A DNA stretch of 64,000 nt, taken from assembly GCF_001436645.1 (NCBI RefSeq), contig NZ_AYZI01000005.1, forward strand, positions 52,819 to 116,818. Reading direction: 5' to 3'. Source of the DNA: Fructilactobacillus florum DSM 22689 = JCM 16035. GTDB lineage: Bacteria; Bacillota; Bacilli; Lactobacillales; Lactobacillaceae. This document shows positions 47,638 to 56,635 of this stretch, one piece after another. The notes under the pieces were generated by a model. The model was not told the DNA's origin and did no database searches. It was given only the letters and a program-made list of their open reading frames with translations. The position numbers and the translations under genes were made by a program. Each line of letters opens with the position of its first letter. Positions within the stretch are counted from its first letter, which is position 1.

Positions 47638-48198
47638 ATGAAAAATAATCAACAGTTGAAGCGTCAAGTTTTTGTGGCTGTATTAGCAGCAATTGCATAC
47701 TTATTAATGTTTATTTCCTTTCCCGTATTACCATATGTACCTTTCTTAAAATTAGATTTTGCTGATATTCCGATTTTAATTGGACTTTTTATGTTGGGAC
47801 CCAGTGCGGCTGTTGAAACGACCGTTTTAAAATTGTTTCTTTATTGGATGACAATGGGCTTTTCAGTCATTGAATTGATTGGCTTAAGCAGTTCTTTAGT
47901 GGTTTCCTTAGTGTTCATTACTATTTTTTGGCTAGGGAAAAAATATGTCCTAAAATCAGGCTATCGTTCAATCTTAGTGGTTATCACGGTTGCTTTATTG
48001 CTGACCGTGATCATGAGTATTCTTAACTATCTCGTTTTTATGCCACTGTACATCAATGTAGTCGGCTTTCACTTAGGGATTCCGCTAGCCAAACTAATTT
48101 TGATTGGAATTGCGCCATTTAACCTCTTGAAGGGTTTAATTGTGGGAACAGTCTTTACAGTAATTATTAATGTCTTGCCTGGTCGTTATGTCAAATGA
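47638..48198 (+). CDS. ribU: riboflavin-specific ECF transporter S component
   Basis: The 186-residue membrane protein has about six helices and the RibU hallmark FLKLDFADIPILIG near residue 40. S components capture the vitamin and associate with the shared EcfAAT module, which is not encoded here. It lies 6 bp after rluB. No FMN riboswitch precedes it, so any flavin control is not by that element. Specificity is inferred from family resemblance and position. Confidence 0.9.
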   Translation: MKNNQQLKRQVFVAVLAAIAYLLMFISFPVLPYVPFLKLDFADIPILIGLFMLGPSAAVETTVLKLFLYWMTMGFSVIELIGLSSSLVVSLVFITIFWLGKKYVLKSGYRSILVVITVALLLTVIMSILNYLVFMPLYINVVGFHLGIPLAKLILIGIAPFNLLKGLIVGTVFTVIINVLPGRYVK

Positions 48199-49267
48199 AA
48201 TCACGGCAAGTGATGCTTTATTGTTAGAACTACTATCAGACCATCAGCCCCGTCGACCGCGCTTATTAGTGAATCTTCTGGCTGGGAAAAAGACCGTGGC
48301 GACTCGGTATTGGGGGCTTCGCTATGGATTGTTAGGTTTTGCTGGATTGCAACGCTACTGGGGTTCCTTGAAGTTAGATTTTTCTGGTACTCAAGGACAG
48401 GGACTGGTGACGACTACTTCCAAAAATGAGTTGAAGCTGACCAAACAAGGGATTGCACAGCAACGACGGCTTCAATTTTTGGAACCCTGGCAGGGTTGGC
48501 AAGCAAGCTTTCAGTCGTTAGACTTGCTCCATTTTAAGCAACGTTTATTGTTGTTGATTCAAGTTATGTCCGAACGGGCTCATGGTAATCGACAATATCA
48601 TCCATTACTAGTAGCAGGATCGGATCGTCAATTTATTAAGACTTACTATACTAGATTGGTTAGTCCATTGGAGACTGCGCAGCAGCTCAAAGAAGATTTG
48701 CAAAAGATGTTGGGTTCACTAACAACAACAGCGGCGACCGTGGTGGCAGAACAGTTGGTTGGCTTTGAAAATAATGGAGCCACTTTGACACAAATTGCTT
48801 TCAATCATCAATGGACTGACTGGGAAGTTATCCAGGCGGACTTGTTTGGAATCGCTCAACTTGCGCAGCAAGCACTACAAGATACCTCTTTAACACTAAG
48901 TCCGTTACTTCAGGGATTGCAAAAACCGATCATTGATCCAAGCGTAGCAACGACTCTACAGCTCTATCAACGTTTTCATAGTTTGAAGGCTGTTCAAAAT
49001 AAACGGCAAATGCGTCCATCAACGATTACAGAACACCTCTTGCTAGCAGCGATTGACCTGCCACTGGCAAAATTTCCATATCATGATTTTGTGAGTGATT
49101 TACAAATTAGGGAAATTCAAAAAGAACTTGGTCAGCAACTAGATCATTGGCGCTACGAAGCGCTTTCTGATCGTTTTCGCAGCACCTGTGATTTTTGGCA
49201 GTTTCGGCTTGGAGCCATTAAACTAACCAAAGAAGGGCAGAAAGTTCAAAATTATGGCAGTGATTGA
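48188..49267 (+). CDS. YpbB-like helix-turn-helix protein, RecQ partner
   Basis: A 359-residue protein of the family often annotated as helicase-associated HTH protein (YpbB), encoded next to recQ in Firmicutes. It is mostly helical; a central ETAQQLKEDLQKMLGSL is followed by a HTH_40-like segment (LVGFENNGATLTQIAFNHQWTDWEVIQADLF). Function is unknown; a regulatory or helicase-linked role is inferred from adjacency. ATG 48188 is preferred to 48170. It overlaps ribU by 11 bp and recQ by 14 bp. Confidence 0.75.
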   Translation: MSNEITASDALLLELLSDHQPRRPRLLVNLLAGKKTVATRYWGLRYGLLGFAGLQRYWGSLKLDFSGTQGQGLVTTTSKNELKLTKQGIAQQRRLQFLEPWQGWQASFQSLDLLHFKQRLLLLIQVMSERAHGNRQYHPLLVAGSDRQFIKTYYTRLVSPLETAQQLKEDLQKMLGSLTTTAATVVAEQLVGFENNGATLTQIAFNHQWTDWEVIQADLFGIAQLAQQALQDTSLTLSPLLQGLQKPIIDPSVATTLQLYQRFHSLKAVQNKRQMRPSTITEHLLLAAIDLPLAKFPYHDFVSDLQIREIQKELGQQLDHWRYEALSDRFRSTCDFWQFRLGAIKLTKEGQKVQNYGSD

Positions 49268-50672
49268 TCAACTTTTGCAACAAAAATTCCACTACAAAGC
49301 TTTTCGTCCGGGGCAACGAGCAACATTAACAATGTTACAACGGGGACAAAATGTGTTAGCAATTTTACCAACGGGAGCAGGCAAAACTTTAATTTATCAG
49401 ATCTATGGTGAGTTAATTCACCGTCCGATCCTGATTATTTCGCCTCTCTTAGCACTAATGAATGATCAAGTAGAACGAATGCGTTATTCAGGAGAGCGGC
49501 GAGTGGTTGCTTTGAATTCAACGCTAGACTGGTCAGAACGACAAGATGTCCTAACGCATTTAAACCGCTATCGCTATCTCTTTGTTTCACCAGAAATGTT
49601 GGCGAACCCCCAGATTTTAAAAAAATTCCAAAAATTATTAATCGGCTTGTTTGTAATCGATGAAGCCCATTGTATCTCTCAATGGGCAATTGATTTTCGT
49701 CCAGATTATTTAAACTTAGCGCATGTTTTAAAAAAATTAGGCCAACCACAGACGCTATTATTAACTGCAACCGCAAGTCAGCAAGTTCGTGCCGATTTGC
49801 AACATAAATTACGGTTACCGTCCCTGCAAACGGTGGTTGAGAGTATTAATCGGCCTAACATTTATTTAGCGGTTCATCACTTTAATAATGAGGCGGCTAA
49901 ACAAAACTATCTTTTGCAGTTGTTGCAGAAATTGACACCTTCTTCTGGAATCATCTATTTTTCTAGTAAAAAAATGGCCAATGTCATGGCAACTGCGATT
50001 AATCGTGCAACCAACCTTGCTACGGCAGCCTATCATGCTGATTTGAGTAATCCAGATCGGTATAAAATTCAGCAACAATTTATGAATAATCAGCTACAAG
50101 TTATTTGTGCTACCACAGCATTTGGAATGGGGATTAATAAACCAGATGTTCGCTTTGTAATTCATTATCACTTGCCTCAGGATTTACCAAGTTACCAACA
50201 AGAAATTGGCCGCGGGGGGCGTGATGGATTACCGAGTCTGGCATTATTGTTGTATACAGATCAAGATGCTAACCTGGCTCGCCAATTAAATAGCTTAGAT
50301 CAGTTAACATCGGTCGATTTAAAAGCATACCAAACCAAACAGCTTACTCAAGTTGCACCGCAAAAACAACAATTGTTGCGTTTTTATCACCACCACCGGG
50401 TTACTATGGAAAAATTACGCATCATTTTTGCACAACGTGCGCAACAAAAACAACAGGCTTTCCAAGCCCTGCTAGAGTATATTAATCAAACTGGTTGTCG
50501 GAGGAAGAAGTTACTTGCCAGCTGTTCTGAGAGTTTCGATCAGCATGACGATGATTGTTGCGACAATGGGATTGAAACTGAAATTAATGCTGATTTATAC
50601 AGTTCTACCAGTCAACCAGCTACTAACAAACCAATAATGGACTGGCGAGAAATCATTACCAAGTTATTTTAA
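49254..50672 (+). CDS. recQ: ATP-dependent DNA helicase RecQ (short form)
   Basis: RecQ unwinds 3'-5' in recombination and replication repair. The 472-residue protein has Walker A ILPTGAGKTLIYQ and the DEAH-box VIDEAHCISQWAIDFRPDY. TATA (LLTATASQQVR), GVIYFSSKK-type domain 2 (SGIIYFSSKKMANVMA) and QEIGRGGRDGLPS follow. A zinc-binding Cys set (TGCRRKKLLASC to DDCC) lies near the end. No HRDC domain is visible; the protein stops soon after the zinc region, as in RecS-type short helicases. Confidence 0.94.
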   Translation: MAVIDQLLQQKFHYKAFRPGQRATLTMLQRGQNVLAILPTGAGKTLIYQIYGELIHRPILIISPLLALMNDQVERMRYSGERRVVALNSTLDWSERQDVLTHLNRYRYLFVSPEMLANPQILKKFQKLLIGLFVIDEAHCISQWAIDFRPDYLNLAHVLKKLGQPQTLLLTATASQQVRADLQHKLRLPSLQTVVESINRPNIYLAVHHFNNEAAKQNYLLQLLQKLTPSSGIIYFSSKKMANVMATAINRATNLATAAYHADLSNPDRYKIQQQFMNNQLQVICATTAFGMGINKPDVRFVIHYHLPQDLPSYQQEIGRGGRDGLPSLALLLYTDQDANLARQLNSLDQLTSVDLKAYQTKQLTQVAPQKQQLLRFYHHHRVTMEKLRIIFAQRAQQKQQAFQALLEYINQTGCRRKKLLASCSESFDQHDDDCCDNGIETEINADLYSSTSQPATNKPIMDWREIITKLF

Positions 50673-50685
50673 CCGTGGCAATTCA

Positions 50686-50694
50686 TGGTATAAT
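50686..50694 (+). promoter_or_regulatory. extended -10 promoter of the LysM gene
   Basis: TGGTATAAT lies 32 bp before the LysM-protein start; possible -35 TTATTT (50664-50669). Confidence 0.5.
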
Positions 50695-50726
50695 CAAAAG
50701 CAAATATTGATTTTGGGGGATTAATT

Positions 50727-51341
50727 TTGAAACAAACTGATAAACATAAATCAGAACCATGGGATGAATCATTTTCTGATGATCGTGACAATAAGGGAAA
50801 CCTTTCCCGAATTGAATTGAGAAAAAGCAAGAGTAATTTTCGCATCATCTTGCTAGTGTTAATTTCGGTCGTTATTATCATTGCAATTTTTTCATTAGCA
50901 TTTGGAATGTCACAGCAGCGCTCGCTTCAACAATCCGCAGAGCCTAATAAATCAAGTAAACAGCGGACTTCGAAGAGCCAAACAAAGCATCGACAAGCCA
51001 AGCCGAAGAAGCAACCACAATCTTCCGTCAAAAATGAGTCTCAGAAAACCTCAGAAAAGGAAAATTCACCAGCTGACGAGCATTCGACAAATGCTCCTTC
51101 AGATCAAGCGCAGTCGGTCACTAATACGACTAAGCAAACCGAAAAATCTGTGCAATCAGAACCAAATTCACCCACTAATCGTGATCAAAATCAAGAACCA
51201 CAGTATGTCACCGTTAACCAAAGCGAAGGCATGTATCGCGTAGCTAAAAATGCCGGAATTACAGTGCAGCAGTTGCAACAGTTAAACGGATTGACACCAC
51301 AGAGTACGCTGACACCTGGGCAAAAACTGCGGGTTCATTAA
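50727..51341 (+). CDS. membrane-anchored LysM-domain protein
   Basis: A 204-residue protein with a charged cytoplasmic N-terminus of about 35 residues and one membrane helix (about 38-60, FRIILLVLISVVIIIAIF). A long Ser/Gln/Lys/Asn-rich linker leads to a C-terminal LysM domain (YVTVNQSEGMYRVAKNAG, QLNGLTPQSTLTPGQKLRV) that should bind peptidoglycan. The start is TTG 50727, 6 bp after GGGGGA. The recQ-LysM-cmk-rpsA order is conserved in lactobacilli; the function is unknown, perhaps in wall attachment or division. Confidence 0.88.
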   Translation: MKQTDKHKSEPWDESFSDDRDNKGNLSRIELRKSKSNFRIILLVLISVVIIIAIFSLAFGMSQQRSLQQSAEPNKSSKQRTSKSQTKHRQAKPKKQPQSSVKNESQKTSEKENSPADEHSTNAPSDQAQSVTNTTKQTEKSVQSEPNSPTNRDQNQEPQYVTVNQSEGMYRVAKNAGITVQQLQQLNGLTPQSTLTPGQKLRVH

Positions 51342-51366
51342 TAATATAAAATAGGGATTGAATAAA

Positions 51367-52056
51367 ATGGGCAAAGACGGATTACAAGTAGCAATTGATG
51401 GACCAGCTTCCGCTGGGAAGAGTACCGTAGCTAAAATTGTGGCGCACAAGTTTAACTACATATATGTTGATACTGGGGCCATGTATCGTGCCTTAACCTT
51501 AGCAGCGCTCGATCAGCGGCTAGAATTAACTAATGAAGATCAACTTATTGAACTTTTACGACAAATCACAATTAGTTTTCAGCCAGCATCGGCGGGGCAA
51601 CGGGTATTTATCAATGAAACCGAAGTAACTGATGAGATTCGCTCTGAAATAGTCACTAATAACGTGTCCACGGTTGCGGCTCTACCAGCGATTCGTAAGG
51701 CACTGGTTGCTCGGCAACAAGAATTAGCACTTGCAGGTGGCATTGTGATGGATGGTCGCGATATTGGAACGACCGTTTTACCTCGGGCAGATTTGAAACT
51801 TTTTTTGGTTGCTAGCGTTGCTCAACGGGCCAAATGGCGGTATTTGGAAAACCAGCAAAAGGGAATTACAACTAGTCTCAAAACTTTACAAGCAGAAATC
51901 GCAGAGCGGGATTATAAAGATTCCCATCGAGCTACTTCTCCACTAAGAAAGGCTCCAGATGCGATTGAAATTGACACGACGTCACTCACAATCGAGCAGG
52001 TTTGTGAACAAATCACTCGTTTAATGATCCAAAAAGCTAATGAATTTAGAAAATAG
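51367..52056 (+). CDS. cmk: cytidylate kinase
   Basis: Cmk phosphorylates CMP and dCMP for nucleotide supply. The 229-residue protein has a P-loop GPASAGKST at residues 12-20 and the CMP-binding VDTGAMYRALT. IVMDGRDIGTTVLP and RDYKDSHRATSPL are also present. ATG 51367 follows AGGGATT; the TTG at 51358 is closer to that site and less likely. Usual position before rpsA. Confidence 0.96.
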   Translation: MGKDGLQVAIDGPASAGKSTVAKIVAHKFNYIYVDTGAMYRALTLAALDQRLELTNEDQLIELLRQITISFQPASAGQRVFINETEVTDEIRSEIVTNNVSTVAALPAIRKALVARQQELALAGGIVMDGRDIGTTVLPRADLKLFLVASVAQRAKWRYLENQQKGITTSLKTLQAEIAERDYKDSHRATSPLRKAPDAIEIDTTSLTIEQVCEQITRLMIQKANEFRK

Positions 52057-52141
52057 TCGAATGTTAGATATTATTTGCTGGAAAAATAAAACTAATTAAG
52101 ATACAATAAAGTTAGAGTAGTTTCGAGGAGGAATCGTTTAG

Positions 52142-53359
52142 ATGAGTGATAATGAAAACAAGCAATTATTGGACGCTCTTGATAATATCAAAGAGGTAAA
52201 AATTGGTGATGTTGTTAATGGTGAAGTTTTGGCTGTTGACAATGACCAACAATTAATTGTTGGAATTGAAGGCGCCGGTGTAGAAGGGGTTGTCCCTAGC
52301 AAAGAAGTTTCTGCTGATCCTGATGAAAATCCATCTGATAAATATTCAGTTGGTGATCAAATCAAAGTGGTTGTTGTTTCTAAGATTGGTGACGACAAAG
52401 AAAATGGTAGTTACTTGCTATCTGTTCGGCGACTTGAAGCATTAAAAATCTGGGATGAGATTAAAGACAAAGAATCCAAGGATGAAAACATCACTGTTAA
52501 AGTTACCCGCCCGGTTAAGGGTGGTTTAGTGGTTAATGCAGACGGAGTTCGTGGTTTCATTCCTGCTTCGATGATTACTGATCACTTTGTAAGTGATTTA
52601 AATCAATACAAGGGTCAAGAACTAGAAGTTAAGATTATTGAGGTTGTTCCAGAGGAAAATCGGTTAATCTTATCTCATCGAGCAATTGCTGAAAAGAACC
52701 GGAAGCAAGCTCGAGAAGAAATCATGAACAACTTAGCTGCTGGCGATGTTGTTGAAGGAACCGTTGCGCGGCTAACTAACTTCGGTGCTTTCATCGACTT
52801 GGGTGGTATTGACGGGCTGGTTCATATTTCAGAAATCTCTTATGATCATGTTAACAAAGCCGCTGATGTATTGAGTGTCGGTGAAAAAGTTAAAGTTAAG
52901 GTACTTTCGGTTGAACCAGAGCGTGATCGGATTTCACTTTCAATTAAGCAATTACAACCGGGACCATGGGATGACATCGAGGAAAAAGCACCGGTTGGAA
53001 GTGTACTAGATGGAACCGTTAAACGCTTAGTTGATTTTGGAGCCTTTGTTGAAGTCTTTGCTGGAGTGGAAGGTTTAGTTCATATTTCACAAATCTCTCA
53101 CGAACACATTGACAAGCCTAGTGATGTCCTTAAATCTGGTCAGAAGATTCAGGTTAAAGTACTTTCGATTGATCCAGAGGAACATCGTTTGGCGCTATCG
53201 ATTAAAGCACTTGAAGAGCCAGAGGAACAGGCTGCTGCTAAGGACGAACCCAAGCAAAACGTCGATGATCATGCAACTAATGCTGCTCCAGAAGAAGAGA
53301 GTGGATTTACTTTAGGTGACATCTTGGGTCATGAACTTGATAATGATGACCGTGAATAA
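52142..53359 (+). CDS. rpsA: 30S ribosomal protein S1
   Basis: The 405-residue protein has four S1 RNA-binding repeats, the normal number in Firmicutes: starting near [55 protein letters not shown] and GSVLDGTVKRLVDFGAFVEVFAG. A Glu/Asp-rich tail ends in LGDILGHELDNDD. GAGGAGG precedes the ATG. A TACAAT at 52102-52107 may be its -10, without a good -35. Followed by a strong terminator. Confidence 0.96.
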   Translation: MSDNENKQLLDALDNIKEVKIGDVVNGEVLAVDNDQQLIVGIEGAGVEGVVPSKEVSADPDENPSDKYSVGDQIKVVVVSKIGDDKENGSYLLSVRRLEALKIWDEIKDKESKDENITVKVTRPVKGGLVVNADGVRGFIPASMITDHFVSDLNQYKGQELEVKIIEVVPEENRLILSHRAIAEKNRKQAREEIMNNLAAGDVVEGTVARLTNFGAFIDLGGIDGLVHISEISYDHVNKAADVLSVGEKVKVKVLSVEPERDRISLSIKQLQPGPWDDIEEKAPVGSVLDGTVKRLVDFGAFVEVFAGVEGLVHISQISHEHIDKPSDVLKSGQKIQVKVLSIDPEEHRLALSIKALEEPEEQAAAKDEPKQNVDDHATNAAPEEESGFTLGDILGHELDNDDRE

Positions 53360-53371
53360 AAATAATTCATT

Positions 53372-53404
53372 AAAAAATCCTTCAAGCTTGAAGGATTTTT
53401 TAAT
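53372..53404 (+). terminator. intrinsic terminator after rpsA
   Basis: AAAAAATCCTTCAAG / CTTGAAGGATTTTTT forms a near-perfect palindrome ending in a T-run. Confidence 0.88.
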
Positions 53405-53424
53405 GCTTAAATCGAGGTAAAATA

Positions 53425-54732
53425 ATGGCTAAACCCACTGTAGCAATTGTCGGTAAACCAAATGTTGGTAAATCAACCATTTTTAATCGGATTGCAGGAG
53501 CAAGAATTTCAATTGTGGAAGATACTCCTGGAGTAACTCGTGATCGGATTTATGCTCCGGCAGAGTGGCTGGGGGTGAATTTTAATCTAATTGATACTGG
53601 CGGGATTGAGCTGTCTGATGCGCCCTTTATGAAACAAATTACCGCTCAGGCAGAAATTGCAATTGATGAAGCAGATGTTATCATCTTGATAGTTGATGGC
53701 AAGCAGGGCGTCACTGATGCCGATGAACAGGTTGCCCATCTGTTATATCGATCAGACACCCCCGTAGTTGTGGCGGTTAATAAAATCGATAATTTTGAAA
53801 GCCGTACCAATGCCTATGATTTTTATGCGCTTGGATTGGGAGATCCGTACCCAATTTCTGGAGCACATGGTTTAGGGCTGGGAGATTTATTAGATGCGGT
53901 TATCCGTAATTTTCCAGAGGTTCCCGATGACGCACCGGATAATAGTCTACGATTTAGTTTAATTGGAAGACCCAATGTTGGAAAATCATCATTAGTAAAT
54001 TCGATGCTGGGCGATCAGCGTGTGATTGTATCACAAGTTGCCGGAACCACCCGCGATGCTATTGATACCAAATTTGTGGCGGATCAGCAATTATTCACAA
54101 TTGTTGACACCGCTGGAATTCGGAAACGTGGTAAGGTTTACGAGAAAACTGAAAAGTATAGTGTCATGCGCGCCATGAAAGCCATTGAAGATAGTAGCGT
54201 TGTTTTAGTTGTTTTAAATGCTGAAGAAGGAATTCGAGAACAAGATAAGCGCGTAGCTGGCTATGCACATGATGCTGGTAAGGGAATCATTATTGTTGTC
54301 AATAAATGGGATACAGTCAAAAAAGATAATCATACCCAGCAACAATTTGAAGCGCTAATTCGATCTGAATTTCAATATTTAGCCTATGCGCCAATCATCT
54401 TCGTTTCCGCAAAGACTAAGCAGCGTTTAGGTCAACTTCCTAGTTTGATTAAACAAATCAATAATAACCATACTAAGCGGATTCAGTCCTCCCATTTAAA
54501 TGAGATTATTATGGATGCGATTGGCATGACGCCTACGCCCACGATCAAAACCCGAAAATTACGGATTTATTATGCAACTCAGGTGGCAACAGCCCCACCA
54601 ACGATCGTTTTATTTGTAAATGAACCTGAATTATTACATTTTTCATATCGTCGTTATTTGGAAAATCAGATTCGTAAACAAATTGACTTTACAGGAACTC
54701 CATTGCGTTTAATTGCACGAAAAAGAAAATGA
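53425..54732 (+). CDS. der: ribosome biogenesis GTPase Der
   Basis: Der (EngA) has two tandem G domains and acts in 50S assembly. The 435-residue product shows the first G1 GKPNVGKST at residues 10-18, VNKID, a second G1 GRPNVGKSS near 182 and VVNKWD. A C-terminal KH-like domain ([22 protein letters not shown]) follows. GAGGTAA precedes the ATG. It sits between rpsA and hup, the conserved order. Confidence 0.98.
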   Translation: MAKPTVAIVGKPNVGKSTIFNRIAGARISIVEDTPGVTRDRIYAPAEWLGVNFNLIDTGGIELSDAPFMKQITAQAEIAIDEADVIILIVDGKQGVTDADEQVAHLLYRSDTPVVVAVNKIDNFESRTNAYDFYALGLGDPYPISGAHGLGLGDLLDAVIRNFPEVPDDAPDNSLRFSLIGRPNVGKSSLVNSMLGDQRVIVSQVAGTTRDAIDTKFVADQQLFTIVDTAGIRKRGKVYEKTEKYSVMRAMKAIEDSSVVLVVLNAEEGIREQDKRVAGYAHDAGKGIIIVVNKWDTVKKDNHTQQQFEALIRSEFQYLAYAPIIFVSAKTKQRLGQLPSLIKQINNNHTKRIQSSHLNEIIMDAIGMTPTPTIKTRKLRIYYATQVATAPPTIVLFVNEPELLHFSYRRYLENQIRKQIDFTGTPLRLIARKRK

Positions 54733-54798
54733 TTTTTTGGTTAAAATGAAATTAATAATAAAAAAATGAAAAAATCTGACAAAGATTACCGGCAAACG

Positions 54799-54827
54799 TT
54801 GCAAACTCGGTTTTCGTGTGCTATCTT
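54799..54827 (+). promoter_or_regulatory. hup promoter
   Basis: TTGCAA (54799-54804), 17 bp, TATCTT (54822-54827) with extended TG (TGcTATCTT). The predicted start near 54834 gives an untranslated leader of about 100 nt that can form a GAGATA/TATCTC hairpin (54836-54857). Confidence 0.6.
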
Positions 54828-54935
54828 TAGTCTATGAGATAGCCATTTTGTTATCTCGTTCTAGTTCCGGTACATATCTATCAGGAGCTTATAGTCGATG
54901 TTTTTGTCAGACATCTTTCAGGAGGTGAAACACTC

Positions 54936-55211
54936 ATGGCCAACAAAGCAGAATTAGTGGATGATGTTGCGAAAGCAGCAGGATTAACTAAAAAGGATGC
55001 CACCGCTGCAATGGATGCAGTTTTTGATGCCATCCAAGATCAGCTTGCTAAGGGTGAACGTGTTCAATTGATCGGTTTTGGTAGTTTTGAAGTCCGCGAA
55101 CGTGCTGCTCGCAAGGGACGCAACCCACAAACTGGTAAGGAAATTGAAATTCCTGCAAGTAAAGTACCTGCCTTCAAAGCTGGAAAAGCTTTAAAGGATG
55201 CTGTCAAATAA
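54936..55211 (+). CDS. hup: DNA-binding protein HU
   Basis: The 91-residue nucleoid protein begins [22 protein letters not shown] and contains the DNA-arm signature [21 protein letters not shown], with [16 protein letters not shown] at the end. A strong CAGGAGGTG ribosome-binding site suits high expression. It is monocistronic, between der and a TPR gene, with its own promoter and terminator. Confidence 0.98.
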   Translation: MANKAELVDDVAKAAGLTKKDATAAMDAVFDAIQDQLAKGERVQLIGFGSFEVRERAARKGRNPQTGKEIEIPASKVPAFKAGKALKDAVK

Positions 55212-55228
55212 TTCTTTATTTGATTAAT

Positions 55229-55259
55229 AGTCGGTTCGCAGTTGCGAGCTGGCTTTTTT
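55229..55259 (+). terminator. intrinsic terminator after hup
   Basis: AGTCGGTTCGCA pairs TGCGAGCTGGCT (12 bp including several G-T pairs) around a 2-nt centre, then TTTTTT. Confidence 0.75.
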
Positions 55260-55283
55260 GTTACTTAAAGACGGGAGATAATT

Positions 55284-56549
55284 ATGAGTTTTTCAGAACA
55301 GGTGCTCACAGCGCTCCATAACCAAGAATTGCAAACTTATCAACAAGCACTCGGGCAGGCCTTGGAGCATGATGATGATGAGTTGCTGAACTCTTTGGCT
55401 GAAGAATTATACGCCTTAGGTTTTAATGACGATGCCATTAAAATTTATCAACAATTATTACAAAAGTATCCAAGCGAAGATGAACTCCGGACGAATTTGG
55501 CTGATTTAATGATCGCTCAGGACGAAGAAGATCAGGCACTCAATTATCTAAACGAAATTAAACCGTCGTCAGATTACTATGTAAATGCGCTACTAGTTGC
55601 TGCGGATTTATATCAAACCCAAGGATTTCCAGAAGTTAGTGAGCAAAAATTGTTGCAGGCTAAAGCACTTGCTCCGCACGAACCAGTGATTACGTTTGCT
55701 CTTGCTGAATTGTATTATGCGACACAGCAACCCGAAAAGGCACAACCGCTCTATTTACAACTACTTAAAAGTGGACATTTAGAGATTTCAAATGTTAATT
55801 TAGTGGAGCGTTTGGGGGTGACCTACGCTCAATTGGGTCATTTTGAGCAAGCTTTAGGATATTTGGAGCAAATTGAAGCTGGACAGCAAACCCCAACGGT
55901 TAAATTTGAATTAGGCGTTACCTATTTACAACTAGGGCAGTTAAAGGCTGCTATTGAACAGTTACAGCAGTTACAAACAACTGATCCTCAGTTTGCCTCA
56001 CTCTATCTTCCTTTAGGAGAAGCACTTGCTGCTGATCAGCAACCAACCGCCGCGTTGCACACGCTACAAGAAGGGCTACGGGTTGATGAATATAACGATG
56101 ATTTATATCTAAAGCTTGCCGAGCTTGCTGAGCAATTACAGCAGCCAGAGTTAGCAAAACAAACTTTGAGGCAGGGATATCAGATAAATCCCGAAAACCA
56201 AGCTCTGATTAATCAGCTATCGGCATTCGAGCTCAAACAAGGGAACTATCGGCAGGTTCTGGAGCTGGTTGACTCGGATCAAGGAAAAGTTGATGTAACA
56301 CCTCAACTAGCTTGGGACGCCGCAACGGCTGCAACCAAATTAGAATTGTGGGAGCAGGCGGAATCATTTTATCAACAAGCTGCGACCGGCTTACTTAATA
56401 ATCCTGATTTTTTAAAGCAGGCGACTTTATTTTATCGAGAAATGGGTAAGCAAACCCAAGCAATTAAATTTTTAAACCGGTACCTAGCAATAGTTCCCGA
56501 CGATCCAGAGATGGAAGAGTTATTAATTGATTTAAATGAAACCTTATAA
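55284..56549 (+). CDS. tetratricopeptide-repeat protein
   Basis: A 421-residue, acidic, helical protein made of about ten TPR-like units (for example DDAIKIYQQLLQKYPSEDELR, EKAQPLYLQLLKSG, FEQALGYLEQIEAG, QAIKFLNRYLAIVPDDPE). No signal peptide or membrane segment is seen, so it is probably a cytoplasmic scaffold. YpiA-type TPR proteins occupy this place in Bacillales and lactobacilli, but the partner is unknown. GGGAGA precedes the ATG; an intrinsic terminator follows. Confidence 0.88.
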   Translation: MSFSEQVLTALHNQELQTYQQALGQALEHDDDELLNSLAEELYALGFNDDAIKIYQQLLQKYPSEDELRTNLADLMIAQDEEDQALNYLNEIKPSSDYYVNALLVAADLYQTQGFPEVSEQKLLQAKALAPHEPVITFALAELYYATQQPEKAQPLYLQLLKSGHLEISNVNLVERLGVTYAQLGHFEQALGYLEQIEAGQQTPTVKFELGVTYLQLGQLKAAIEQLQQLQTTDPQFASLYLPLGEALAADQQPTAALHTLQEGLRVDEYNDDLYLKLAELAEQLQQPELAKQTLRQGYQINPENQALINQLSAFELKQGNYRQVLELVDSDQGKVDVTPQLAWDAATAATKLELWEQAESFYQQAATGLLNNPDFLKQATLFYREMGKQTQAIKFLNRYLAIVPDDPEMEELLIDLNETL

Positions 56550-56588
56550 AACAGGATTAGCTACGGGAAAAGGCTAATCCTGTTTTAT
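56548..56588 (+). terminator. intrinsic terminator after the TPR gene
   Basis: A perfect 14-bp stem AAAACAGGATTAGC / GCTAATCCTGTTTT with an 11-nt loop. Confidence 0.88.
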
Positions 56589-56593
56589 TTTCT

Positions 56594-56602
56594 TGTTATA
56601 AT
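56594..56602 (+). promoter_or_regulatory. extended -10 promoter of cca
   Basis: TGTTATAAT directly follows the TPR terminator, 33 bp before cca. No convincing -35. Confidence 0.5.
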
Positions 56603-56635
56603 AGGTTTATTGAGGTTGGAGGGGAGAAATTAATT

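Noticed and set aside
50902..51243. 113-codon forward open frame inside the LysM gene
   Set aside because: Alternative frame of a low-complexity linker; no start signals and no known family.
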